Below are positions 30,468 through 38,473 of a stretch of 38,475 nt of DNA, in pieces. The notes under the pieces are model-generated. The model was given only the letters and a program-made list of their open reading frames with translations. It was not told where the DNA came from and did not search any database. This DNA comes from Colwellia sp. (GTDB taxonomy: Bacteria; Pseudomonadota; Gammaproteobacteria; Enterobacterales; Alteromonadaceae), in contig JALJPA010000017.1 of assembly GCA_022969215.1 (NCBI GenBank), positions 1 through 38,475 of the forward strand, given 5' to 3'. Each line of letters begins with the position of its first letter. Position 1 is the stretch's first letter. The position numbers and the translations under genes were made by a program.

Positions 30468-31279
30468 TATTTTCCCCTCGTAGCTGAAACAGCTTTTAAA
30501 AATTCAGCTTCGGTTTTGAATAGCTCACTACCAAATGAGTTCCAGTTATCGCGTTCCTCTGCTGTCAAATCGTTCATTGTTAAACCTTTGTTAGATCTGC
30601 GCGGCGTGCTTGTATTGTTTTCAGATAGATTTGATTGACTTCTTCGGGGGTTTGTTGGTGTTGTCGGGTATAAGCTTTCAATGCGTGAATCAACATGAGC
30701 TAGTACTTGGCTATTTGTCCACGTTGGATTTTTGTTTAAACAGCTTTTCCAAACGCCTTCCGCCACTCCGCCACGTTCATCATTTGCATCATTAAACCAA
30801 GGGTTTTTTGTAATCCATGCGCTTATTTCAGGTGGTTGCGATTCGGTTTCTACCGTTTTTACTGGTTCTTCTTTTTCAAGCTTGTCAATTTCTTCTTGGT
30901 TTTTGTCGTAAGTATCTAAATCGCTAACTTTTGTCGCTTCCCTTTGACCGTCTTTTAATTTCTTTATCTCCGCTTCCTTGGTAGCTTTGTGGTATTTGTT
31001 TAAGTTTACGATCTGCGAGTCAAAGCTGACTTTTTGGTCACTCATTGTCTGCTTGACTTCGTTTAGCTGCTTAATCCACTTACCATCATTAACGTACTCT
31101 TTTGCGGACTTCCAGTTACCTGCATCACCTTCAAATTGATCTTCAGGCTTCCAACCTTGATCATGCGCTTTCTGCTCTATCGCTGTAAATTTAATTCCTT
31201 CGGTGATTTCTTCCTGACCTTCTAGATCAGCCTTTGCCAACTCTTCTAAGTTAACATCTTCCACTTTTTCGCCGCTCAT
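30467..31279 (-). CDS. Scaffolding protein
   Basis: 270 aa, acidic and helical with long coiled-coil stretches (FDSQIVNLNKYHKATKEAEIKKLKDGQRE; NQEEIDKLEKEEPVKTVE). P22 gp8 is 303 aa and lies in the same slot. The segment PWFNDANDERGGVAEGVWKSCL is often seen in podovirus scaffolds. It would line the procapsid and leave on packaging. A short basic tail (KSAVSATRGK-like end) fits coat binding. Position and composition support the call. Confidence 0.75.
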   Translation of the reverse strand: MSGEKVEDVNLEELAKADLEGQEEITEGIKFTAIEQKAHDQGWKPEDQFEGDAGNWKSAKEYVNDGKWIKQLNEVKQTMSDQKVSFDSQIVNLNKYHKATKEAEIKKLKDGQREATKVSDLDTYDKNQEEIDKLEKEEPVKTVETESQPPEISAWITKNPWFNDANDERGGVAEGVWKSCLNKNPTWTNSQVLAHVDSRIESLYPTTPTNPRRSQSNLSENNTSTPRRSNKGLTMNDLTAEERDNWNSFGSELFKTEAEFLKAVSATRGK

Positions 31280-31660
31280 TTACTTATCCTCATTAATAAG
31301 TTGATTTACTAGCTCTTCACTAAGTACGCCGATAATGTCGCTGTCTGCAACGTAACGTAACTTTTTATACTGTGGCTCATAATCACCCGTTCTTGAGTGC
31401 TTGCCATCGTATCGGCTTTTAAGTTCTACCGTGTCACCGATTTTAACGCCCCAATCGCCGGGACCATCACAACCTGAAAACCCCTTGTAAGCAGTTGGTC
31501 CAAACGCTAGTATTTTGGCTACATCACTACCCTTTGATTCTCTTGATTGTTCTGTTTCTGACATTGTTATAATGCCGCCTTTTGATTTAAACTGCACTGG
31601 TATAACTTCGATCAATACATGAAAACCTAATGGTAATACTGGTGTTTTAATTTCCAACAT
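31280..31660 (-). CDS. GroES-like (Cpn10) co-chaperonin
   Basis: 126 aa. FHVLIEVIPVQFKSKGGIIT at the start, AKILAFGPTAYKGFSG in the middle and KIGDTVELKSRYDG plus YVADSDIIGVL at the end follow the Cpn10 beta-barrel pattern, including a mobile-loop region between them. It could replace host GroES on GroEL to fold the capsid protein, as T4 gp31 does. Its place between portal and scaffold favours that role; the match is by eye. Confidence 0.65.
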   Translation of the reverse strand: MLEIKTPVLPLGFHVLIEVIPVQFKSKGGIITMSETEQSRESKGSDVAKILAFGPTAYKGFSGCDGPGDWGVKIGDTVELKSRYDGKHSRTGDYEPQYKKLRYVADSDIIGVLSEELVNQLINEDK

Positions 31661-31881
31661 TATTCGTCACCATCCCTTAACATTTCGTAAGCTTCTTTAA
31701 ATAAATTAGCACCTTCAACTGTAGCTTCATTGGTACACGCTTGCATTGCTGTTAAGTCCATAGTTTCCCTTACTACTGATTCACCTTGTATTACTTTTAT
31801 CTGCTCTGCTACTTCTGCAAATACTGCTTGTGTTACGGGGTGGCTGTTCCAATCCGCTAAATCTTCTTTACTTATCATCAT
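31660..31881 (-). CDS. Hypothetical protein (73 aa)
   Basis: Helical (EDLADWNSHPVTQAVFAEVAEQIKVIQ), with a C-terminal NLFKEAYEMLRDG. Small helical proteins of this kind with a 'W..HP.t' start are common between portal and scaffold genes in podoviruses. Overlaps the portal gene by 14 nt. Function unknown. Confidence 0.6.
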   Translation of the reverse strand: MMISKEDLADWNSHPVTQAVFAEVAEQIKVIQGESVVRETMDLTAMQACTNEATVEGANLFKEAYEMLRDGDE

Positions 31882-34024
31882 TTAAACCCTGTGGTTGTTG
31901 TATTTGTTGCAAAGCCTGCTGATTTTGCAACTCTTGATTATCAAGCTCACCCACTGCTTTGTGGGTAGATATTTGATTTTTTACGTCTTCTGTTTCTGCT
32001 TTTTCATAATTAAGCACTTCGATTGATTTGTTCTTTTTAATCTCACTATGTGCTTTATCTGCATCACTTGATGCTTTCAAGTCTGCTCTTGCTTCTTCAC
32101 GTTCTATTCTATCAGCTTCGGCCGCTGCTAACAAATCAAGCCTTTCAGCTTCGCCGCTTATTAACTCGGCTAGCTCTGGATTTTCTGATAATAACCTTTG
32201 TAAACGCTGCTCTGCGTCTTCTTCAGGAAATATCTCTTCCATTCTCTGCGAACCTATAGCCTCATAGAAGTTTTCAATAATTGGTCTAATATTACCCCCT
32301 GCCATTGCTACAAGTTCAACCTGACTAACTTCTGTTTGCGCCTGTTGTATCCGCTGTATTTGGCTGGATATTTCAGGGTTAGCAACTGGTACGATATTCA
32401 TCCGGCGTAAATCAAAATCAAACTCAAAGTTAGCCTCGGGATCGTCAAGTACTTCTTGGTATTCTTGCGGATCAAGAAACTTTGAATTAAGGATAAACAG
32501 CTTTTTAAACTCTGATGCCATTGCCCGGTAAATTCTGAGTATTATTGCGCCCGCTGATTGCTGTTGCTCTTGTACTAATGCAAGTGTTGTTGTTGCTGGT
32601 GCGTTGGCCCCGATTGTTTGCGATAAATCTGCTGATGCTGATAGCTCTTGGGATGAACTAATAAACAGTTGCATCATTGAGAATAGCGTTGGGCTAGCGT
32701 CTTGAATAGGCCTAGGGAATATTCCGCTACTGAGGTCTTGCGCTGATATACCCGTTTGTTTATACTCGCCTGGCTTGAATGCCGACGATCCCATTTTACC
32801 CCTAAAGCCTTTTGCCAACCAGCCGCCGCCCGTATTTGCCAATGTACCGGAATCAACTAGCTGGTTTGTTGTCGCGTTAATGGCATTGGTTAATGCACCC
32901 AAGATGTAAGAGTAGCCAATATCTAAAAAGCCCCCTTCAGGATCGTGAAGGAAACTATACTTAGTTATATCATTTACTGGTTTGATTCTTACCACTTCGC
33001 GCTTACCATCAGCACCGGCTAGTCCGTCAACTGTCATTAAGCTAGATAAATCAGTGGCGCGTCTATTCTTTTCATCTTTGACTAATACGTCAGAAGGCTC
33101 AAAGCGAGGTGTTATCCTTACTATTTGGCTGGAATGTTTAGCAATGGTGAAAGTATAAGGTTCTTCGTAACCGTCACCGTCTAAATCAAAATAACCTTGC
33201 TGCTCGATAAAATCTGTCATCTTGTCAGCTTCGGCTTGATCTTCTGTGTCTTCACTGTCAGAAATTGCGCTAATTTCTATATCTAGCCAAAGCCCTTGAT
33301 TTTGACGCTCTAATATATCGTTATGCGACAATTCAAACTGAGTGCTAAACCTTCTTAGTCTGGATATGCTTTTGACCCGATTGTTAACCACAAAGTCAGG
33401 GTACAGGATAATGTTTGACATTGAGCGACCTAAGCGCTGGTCAAAGAATGTTTTCTTAAATGCACAGCCATCATAAGGAAGTTTGTAAATAAGCGTTTCG
33501 TGTTCTTCCCGCCATTCTTCCATTTGAACATTGATCTGAAAGTTTGAATACTCTGCTACACGTTCAGCGGATTTTGCTTTCTCACCATCTAAATCTTTGC
33601 CGATGATTTTTGTTTTAACGATATTATCTTGGCGTAATAGCTCGGTTGATGCACGGTCACTAAATTTAAGCGCCGCTTGCATTAAGGTAGGTGATTTAAA
33701 GTTGCTAGCACCATCCCAAGGGGTAGATTTGGCGTTCTTTTCTTGCTTAACTAACTCTAGACCTCTTTTATTAAAGTCGTTCCATTCGTCCATCGAGCTC
33801 AAATCAGCGATAAAGCCGTTATTTACATTTTGACCTACTTTATTAAGCATGTCATCACTGAACTGGTCCGCTACATTAGCTCTCGGTATGAAGATAATCT
33901 TAGTTTCTTGCTCAGTGCCACTAGCGACAATATCAAAAAAGCTTGCAAGCAATTCAACGCCTTCTAGCTCGGTTTGTTTGTTTTGCTCTTCTCGTTCTTC
34001 TAATTTAATTTCTGGTTTATTCAT
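31868..34024 (-). CDS. Portal protein
   Basis: 718 aa, close to P22 gp1 (725 aa). The core WDGASNFKSPTLMQAALKFSDRA, the FKKTFFDQRLGRSMSNIILYPDF strand set and NAINATTNQLVDSGTLANTGGGWLAKG are typical of P22-type portals. The C-terminal 120 residues form a long helical 'barrel' (AEADRIEREEARADLKASSDADKAHSE). Twelve copies would form the ring for DNA entry and exit. Located after terL with two small genes between. Confidence 0.9.
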   Translation of the reverse strand: MNKPEIKLEEREEQNKQTELEGVELLASFFDIVASGTEQETKIIFIPRANVADQFSDDMLNKVGQNVNNGFIADLSSMDEWNDFNKRGLELVKQEKNAKSTPWDGASNFKSPTLMQAALKFSDRASTELLRQDNIVKTKIIGKDLDGEKAKSAERVAEYSNFQINVQMEEWREEHETLIYKLPYDGCAFKKTFFDQRLGRSMSNIILYPDFVVNNRVKSISRLRRFSTQFELSHNDILERQNQGLWLDIEISAISDSEDTEDQAEADKMTDFIEQQGYFDLDGDGYEEPYTFTIAKHSSQIVRITPRFEPSDVLVKDEKNRRATDLSSLMTVDGLAGADGKREVVRIKPVNDITKYSFLHDPEGGFLDIGYSYILGALTNAINATTNQLVDSGTLANTGGGWLAKGFRGKMGSSAFKPGEYKQTGISAQDLSSGIFPRPIQDASPTLFSMMQLFISSSQELSASADLSQTIGANAPATTTLALVQEQQQSAGAIILRIYRAMASEFKKLFILNSKFLDPQEYQEVLDDPEANFEFDFDLRRMNIVPVANPEISSQIQRIQQAQTEVSQVELVAMAGGNIRPIIENFYEAIGSQRMEEIFPEEDAEQRLQRLLSENPELAELISGEAERLDLLAAAEADRIEREEARADLKASSDADKAHSEIKKNKSIEVLNYEKAETEDVKNQISTHKAVGELDNQELQNQQALQQIQQPQGLNDDK

Positions 34025-34025
34025 G

Positions 34026-34355
34026 TTAATGCCCTGTTGTTCCCGTTGCTATTGAAGCTATAATCATAGTGTCCACACCTTCAACAAAATCGAGTAGTGC
34101 TTTGTATTCTTTATTGTGAATTAAGCGCTCGATATACCCGAGCTTCATCTTGACTTTGTAACCGTTACGCCAGTTGTTTATATTAATATAATTGGCATCA
34201 ACCTTAACTGATAAACCGCTTCTTTTTGCTACCGACATCACACAGTCCATCACAAGACTGGTATTCTCTTGTTTTGTAATTAATTTAGGCACATATTTAT
34301 CGTTACCTACTGCGCTTGGTTTTTTTTTAAAATACTCAAACATATCACTCACCAT
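34026..34355 (-). CDS. Hypothetical protein between terL and portal (109 aa)
   Basis: Unrecognised. FEYFKKKPSA at the start and VDANYININNWRNGYKVKMKLGYIERLI suggest a small alpha/beta domain. The first ATG overlaps the upstream gene; an ATG four codons later has a GGTGAG site and is an equal choice. Ends 1 nt before the portal ATG. Confidence 0.55.
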   Translation of the reverse strand: MVSDMFEYFKKKPSAVGNDKYVPKLITKQENTSLVMDCVMSVAKRSGLSVKVDANYININNWRNGYKVKMKLGYIERLIHNKEYKALLDFVEGVDTMIIASIATGTTGH

Positions 34356-34542
34356 TTCTTTTTGCTAACCCTAAAGAGGCAAGACATAAATTTGTTGTTT
34401 GACTGGCGATAAAAGAAGTCATGAATGCAATGTATTCGTGTTTACTTGCTATTTTTGCGCTCTCTATTAATCGCTTTATTCGCTGTTCTGATTGCTTGGC
34501 CTGTAGATCAAGTATGTATTCAAGTTGTTCTGAATTTGTCAT
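34345..34542 (-). CDS. Hypothetical helical protein (65 aa)
   Basis: Mostly one or two helices (EQLEYILDLQAKQSEQRIKRLIESAKIASKHEY) with a hydrophobic C-terminal part (FMTSFIASQTTNLCLASLGLA). It immediately follows terL. Function unknown; could contact terminase or portal. Confidence 0.5.
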   Translation of the reverse strand: MTNSEQLEYILDLQAKQSEQRIKRLIESAKIASKHEYIAFMTSFIASQTTNLCLASLGLAKRNGE

Positions 34543-34543
34543 A

Positions 34544-36208
34544 TCAATATCCCATTACTCCAACGTCTTCATAATCGTCAAAATCATCATCGTAGTCATC
34601 ACTAGAGTCTACCACATAACCACCCATAAACCCTAAAACGAGGTATTGCTCTGCGTCTGCTGGGTGTGAGTATTTGTTTTTATCTGGTTTATCTTTATAT
34701 CGTTCTTCGCCCGACATTTGCATTCGCTTGTACTGGTAGCCGCCTATTTTACCTTTACGTATCATTGGGCAGCTACGGCTAACTAAATAACCTGGTTCAC
34801 CTTCTACCATTTTAATTAAGTATGAGTTTACAGCGTCTATTCGTCTTGTCGGGTCGTTGGTTGGTGCTTTCTCTGTTTCAAAGCCCATATTCAACGGTTG
34901 TAGTATGTCGCCATCTTCGTTTAGTACGCTTTCTCCATCCTCGTTGTATTCAATGTATTCATCATTAAGGATATTCATTGCGCTTTTAGCTTCTGCCTCG
35001 CCTCGTCCTGCTCCTGCTGGATCGATATAACTAAACGCTATCTTCATGCCGTAAAAGTTTCTTTGCAAAAATGGCTTTACGATGTCACGGGCAAACTGTC
35101 TTACTCCCATGTCCTCAGATACCATTTCAGCGATAATTCTTAACTGTCCACGTTCTGTTTGCTGTCCAATAATACATGTTGGTGTAAGTCCACCATCCCA
35201 GCCCAAGCCGATTGGCAAGTCTTCAAGTATCTTTAATGGTTTTTCAGGGCAATGAATTCTATCGTTGTATTGTGGGTAAACTGGCTTGCCATCTTTGATT
35301 GTTCCATAGTTACCCATGATCATTACATTTATATGATCTTCTGAATTGCCGGCTAACATGTCTCGATAGTATTTGTATCCACCTGGTAGAAACTTAATGT
35401 TTTCAGCTAGAGGGTTATCAATGTAATTATCACCCTCCTTGAGAAATGGTGCAGGACCACGGAAAAAGTCAAATATCTCTGTCACTGCTCTTTTCGCCTC
35501 TGCTGACTTGTTTGATTTCAAGCATCCATCTTCAGCGAGTTGATACCACCAATGATCGTCCTCTGGTGGGTTTGTATCCATTAGTAAAGCTTTGCGGGTG
35601 CATGGTTTATATTTTGGCGTGCCATCCTTGTTGAAGGTGACGTTGCCGCTTGAGTCTAGTTCTTTTGGTGCTGAGTATGTTAGTTCGCCGTTGTTATCGT
35701 AAACATCAGTATAACCGTCAATTTGTGAAGGATAACGACCTATTCGTTCACGTGCTGCTTTGACTAGTGCATATGGTAGTTCACGTGCTTCATTGAGGAA
35801 TACACCCGTTAATTCTAATGATAGGAGCTTTTTAACATCGTCTGGCCTATCCACCGATACAAACATACACAAAGCTTCGACAGTTGTTCCGTCCGCTAGT
35901 GGGTATTTAATCATGCCCCTGATAGGTTTCATTGTGATACTGCAAACGTCCCACGGTAACCATTGTTTGAATGTTGCCAGTGTTGTGGATTCTAATTGGT
36001 CGTAAGTGTTGCGGAATATACCCCATTTAGTTTTACGTATACCGTCACTGTTTGGTTCCTGTAATACTGCTAGCCTGTGAATCTCATTGATACACATTAC
36101 TGACTTGCCGTTACCTACTGGACCAAGAACGCCCCGAACAACTTTGTTAGAGGCGTGAAACTTTGCACCCGTTGGCGATGCTATGTAGTTGATAGTTGTT
36201 ATAATCAT
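34544..36208 (-). CDS. Terminase large subunit
   Basis: 554 aa. Walker A GPVGNGKS at 29-36, Walker B-like LTGVFLNEARE, coupling motif region LLMDTNPPEDDHWW and nuclease-domain residues GWDGG and YIDPAG mark the ATPase-nuclease that drives packaging and cuts the concatemer. P22 gp2 is 499 aa. The C-terminal tail is very acidic (DSSDDYDDDFDDYED), as in many phage terminases that bind the portal. Headful packaging is likely from the P22-like gene set but not shown by sequence. Confidence 0.92.
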   Translation of the reverse strand: MIITTINYIASPTGAKFHASNKVVRGVLGPVGNGKSVMCINEIHRLAVLQEPNSDGIRKTKWGIFRNTYDQLESTTLATFKQWLPWDVCSITMKPIRGMIKYPLADGTTVEALCMFVSVDRPDDVKKLLSLELTGVFLNEARELPYALVKAARERIGRYPSQIDGYTDVYDNNGELTYSAPKELDSSGNVTFNKDGTPKYKPCTRKALLMDTNPPEDDHWWYQLAEDGCLKSNKSAEAKRAVTEIFDFFRGPAPFLKEGDNYIDNPLAENIKFLPGGYKYYRDMLAGNSEDHINVMIMGNYGTIKDGKPVYPQYNDRIHCPEKPLKILEDLPIGLGWDGGLTPTCIIGQQTERGQLRIIAEMVSEDMGVRQFARDIVKPFLQRNFYGMKIAFSYIDPAGAGRGEAEAKSAMNILNDEYIEYNEDGESVLNEDGDILQPLNMGFETEKAPTNDPTRRIDAVNSYLIKMVEGEPGYLVSRSCPMIRKGKIGGYQYKRMQMSGEERYKDKPDKNKYSHPADAEQYLVLGFMGGYVVDSSDDYDDDFDDYEDVGVMGY

Positions 36209-36263
36209 TCACCTTTCATTATATAACAGCGTGTATTTAGATACTTTACGTATGTTTATTCAG

Positions 36264-36689
36264 TTATTTTGTATTTTTATTCTGGTTTGAATTGCCAAAG
36301 TCCATGTTAAACGTGACAACTTCGCCTGAATGTTCAACCTCTTGTTTGTCGCGCCATGCTAGTTCGTCAACGTCCATTTTACCAAAGCGGTTTTTCATGT
36401 TGAATATCCAGGATACAGCGTTGAAGTTTTCGACTTGACCGAATGCGGCTTTGCGCCCTATTTGCTCCCACTTGCCCTTAGAAAAGTGTAAGCCTTTCTT
36501 TACGGACTCTAAAAACTCAGGGTGCTGGGTTTGCCAATTTAGGAATGTTTGAAAGCAACAGTTAAGCTCTAGGCATACTTCTGCCTTGCTTGCTCCTTCT
36601 CTCATTAGATTTACTACTATGTCACAATGTGATTCTTCGTACTTAGTTGGTGCTCCACCTAAGTTTTTTACAGCCTTTTCTTTAGCCAT
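36264..36689 (-). CDS. Terminase small subunit
   Basis: 141 aa. GGAPTKYEESHCDIVVNLMREGASKAEVCLELN is the DNA-binding helix-turn-helix domain of phage small terminases, followed by WEQIGRKAAFGQVENFNAVSWIFNMKNRFG, the oligomerisation block. It selects the packaging site, usually in or near its own gene. GAGGATAT precedes the ATG, and a strong promoter with an inverted repeat is 30 nt upstream. Confidence 0.88.
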   Translation of the reverse strand: MAKEKAVKNLGGAPTKYEESHCDIVVNLMREGASKAEVCLELNCCFQTFLNWQTQHPEFLESVKKGLHFSKGKWEQIGRKAAFGQVENFNAVSWIFNMKNRFGKMDVDELAWRDKQEVEHSGEVVTFNMDFGNSNQNKNTK

Positions 36690-36717
36690 AATATATCCTC
36701 TATTTGATTTACGTTAA

Positions 36718-36758
36718 ATTGTATCATAAATAGGAAAGCTTGTCATTTGGCAAGCTTT
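36718..36758 (-). promoter_or_regulatory. Late-module promoter with inverted repeat over -35
   Basis: Minus strand ATGACA (36746-36741), 17-nt spacer, TACAAT (36723-36718); each box is five of six to consensus. An 8-bp inverted repeat AAAGCTTG/CAAGCTTT (36735-36742 and 36751-36758) spans the -35 box. It may be an operator or a terminator for upstream transcription. The promoter would drive terS, terL and the morphogenesis genes. Confidence 0.6.
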
Positions 36759-36824
36759 TATGGTGTTACTGTGTGTTTATTTTACCCTGGAATTTTAATA
36801 CTTCCTCCCCATCTAAATTAAATA

Positions 36825-37187
36825 TTAAATCCAATCAAAGCAATCAGCAGGATCATCTACAAATCGCTTTACCTTTATGGTTTCGCACTCGTCCAAAATA
36901 GCTTTGGCCAGTCTATGCCTACCATCAATAATACACCCATCTTCATTCATTAATATTGGGCATGATAGATCAGCATCGTTTACCATTTTTACATGCTCTA
37001 AAAAGCTTCTAAAAGAGTCTTTGCACATACTTCCATATGACATATAAATCTCACTGAGTTTGATCTCTTTTACAGGCAAATCTTTTGATAGCCTTATCGC
37101 CTCATGAACATAATACTTCTTGGTTCTTGTTTCGTAACATTGGATTTCATCAAATTCCCATTGTTTTTTAATTTCAACCTTTGACAT
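36825..37187 (-). CDS. ParB/Srx-like nuclease-fold protein
   Basis: 120 aa. CPILMNEDGCIIDGRHRLAKAILDECETIKVKRFVDDP matches the ParB N-terminal (sulfiredoxin-like) fold with its DGRHRL motif. Proteins of this form can bind CTP, act as nucleases or be modified; there is no DNA-binding ParB C-terminal part. It lies just upstream of the terS promoter, so might act in packaging or gene control. Start shares a TAATG junction with the 34-aa gene. Confidence 0.7.
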   Translation of the reverse strand: MSKVEIKKQWEFDEIQCYETRTKKYYVHEAIRLSKDLPVKEIKLSEIYMSYGSMCKDSFRSFLEHVKMVNDADLSCPILMNEDGCIIDGRHRLAKAILDECETIKVKRFVDDPADCFDWI

Positions 37188-37291
37188 TACTCACACTCTC
37201 TAATTAAATTATCTCTGTACATGCACGGGATAGCATGCCTAATTGAACTTGATAAAAAGTTAAGTTTGAATCTTTGATTGTTATTTACCAT
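37187..37291 (-). CDS. Tiny basic protein (34 aa), not in ORF track
   Basis: GAGGA lies 8 nt before the ATG at 37291, inside the end of the previous gene. The peptide VNNNQRFKLNFLSSSIRHAIP... is basic and has two cysteines. Its stop overlaps the ParB-like ATG (TAATG). Short, so moderate confidence. Confidence 0.45.
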   Translation of the reverse strand: MVNNNQRFKLNFLSSSIRHAIPCMYRDNLIRECE

Positions 37292-37424
37292 TACTATATT
37301 CCTCATCTATTTTCGAGCAACTAAAGCCAGGCAATTCAACCTTTGCTAATATCTCTTCTGGCTTGGCTGTCCATAAAAGCATTACTATTATTGTGGCTAC
37401 AAGTAAACAGTTAAAAGCTTTCAT
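37281..37424 (-). CDS. Small exported or membrane protein (47 aa), not in ORF track
   Basis: KAFNCLLVATIIVMLLWTAKPEE has a basic start and a hydrophobic core of about 14 residues, so a signal peptide or short membrane anchor. The rest is polar with one cysteine. Its ATG overlaps the upstream TGA (ATGA). A lysis accessory is possible but unproven. Confidence 0.55.
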   Translation of the reverse strand: MKAFNCLLVATIIVMLLWTAKPEEILAKVELPGFSCSKIDEEYSNGK

Positions 37425-37864
37425 GAGGCTATCTCCTTCCTGATAATAGGCAACCAACCCTTTAATTTGTCATCGATAAAATATTCTACTCTGTCTTCGG
37501 TTATGTTGTGTTTAACTGATAATAAATTAAAGTGAAATTCGTCACTGACCAACTCACTATTATCACAAATAAACGCTCTAATCATTTCAGAGTCAAAACA
37601 TGAACCATGATAAACAGGCGTCGAACAATCATTTATCCAAACCGTTAGCTCACTATTCAGAGCATCATTCAAGGCACGTGCAATAAATTCAGGCTCGTCC
37701 CTTTCTATTTGATGCCACCGCTGGAATAGTTTTGTTGCTATGTCTAGTTTTATTGTTGCGCAATCAAAAACTAGTTCGTCGTTAGTTATAAATGCGACAC
37801 AAAATTTTAGAGTGTCAGATATAAGATCAATTCTCTGTGCTTTTTTATCATAAATTACTTTCAT
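37421..37864 (-). CDS. Hypothetical protein (147 aa)
   Basis: The ATG at 37864 has AAGGAG 8 nt upstream; the track's longer start is not supported. MKVIYDKKAQRIDLISDTLKFCVAFITNDELVFDC then LARALNDALNSELTVW and a KGWLPIIRKEIA end. Looks alpha/beta. Not recognised. Confidence 0.6.
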   Translation of the reverse strand: MKVIYDKKAQRIDLISDTLKFCVAFITNDELVFDCATIKLDIATKLFQRWHQIERDEPEFIARALNDALNSELTVWINDCSTPVYHGSCFDSEMIRAFICDNSELVSDEFHFNLLSVKHNITEDRVEYFIDDKLKGWLPIIRKEIAS

Positions 37865-37883
37865 TTTGCTTGCTCCTTTAGTT

Positions 37884-38195
37884 TTAATTAAAAAATATCC
37901 ATGCAATAGCGTATGACACCGCACCAAGTGCGGCACCCATAAAGAAATGTGTAGCTAGTCCGCTACCAAGTCCATTCCAAATAGAAATACAACCGTGCCT
38001 CTTCACGTTGTTAGCCTCATACAAATCAAAGCTGTCGCTTATCTCGCTGAATTTAAACCCATCATCCATAAGACTAACAGTAAACTTTGTCTTTCTCTGC
38101 TCAAACTCAGCTACGGTATGCATACGATTGTCATCAATCCAAATGCTAACCCTGTCATATAGTGGCATTTCGCCTGTTCTGTCATCGTGACTCAT
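37884..38195 (-). CDS. Membrane-anchored hypothetical protein (103 aa)
   Basis: Polar N-terminal 75 residues (SIWIDDNRMHTVAEFEQRKTKFTVSLMDDGF) followed by GLATHFFMGAALGAVSYAIAWIFF, one C-terminal membrane span, so a tail-anchored protein with a cytoplasmic domain. Tail-anchored phage proteins can block superinfection or help lysis; not decided. Start overlaps the next upstream stop. Confidence 0.55.
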   Translation of the reverse strand: MSHDDRTGEMPLYDRVSIWIDDNRMHTVAEFEQRKTKFTVSLMDDGFKFSEISDSFDLYEANNVKRHGCISIWNGLGSGLATHFFMGAALGAVSYAIAWIFFN

Positions 38196-38473
38196 AAGTC
38201 CTCACCCGTTAATTTAAAGTGTTTAGCTATTGCTATTGCGTCGCCTTTGGTTATACCGAAAAATGAATCTCCAAGTTCGAAATTTAAATCCCCATCTGCG
38301 TCTATAGCCCTAACACTGGGGTGCCTGTCTTCAAACTCATACTTCTGAATATCGAACCTTTCACTCATTTTAAATTGAACACCATCAAAACCAGCGTCAT
38401 CTATGCTGTAATCAGCAACATCGCCATCATCATCTTCAACTGTCCCTCCTAATAAAGTATATTCCTTTCCCTC
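38192..38473 (-). CDS. Partial hypothetical protein at right edge, not in ORF track
   Basis: The 3' 93 codons of a leftward gene run off the window. The protein is acidic (GGTVEDDDGDVADYSIDDAG) with FFGITKGDAIAIAKHFKLTGEDL at its end, a short helix pattern common in small phage proteins. Its stop overlaps the next ATG (ATGA). No start is visible in the window. Confidence 0.55.
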   Translation of the reverse strand, partial: EGKEYTLLGGTVEDDDGDVADYSIDDAGFDGVQFKMSERFDIQKYEFEDRHPSVRAIDADGDLNFELGDSFFGITKGDAIAIAKHFKLTGEDL

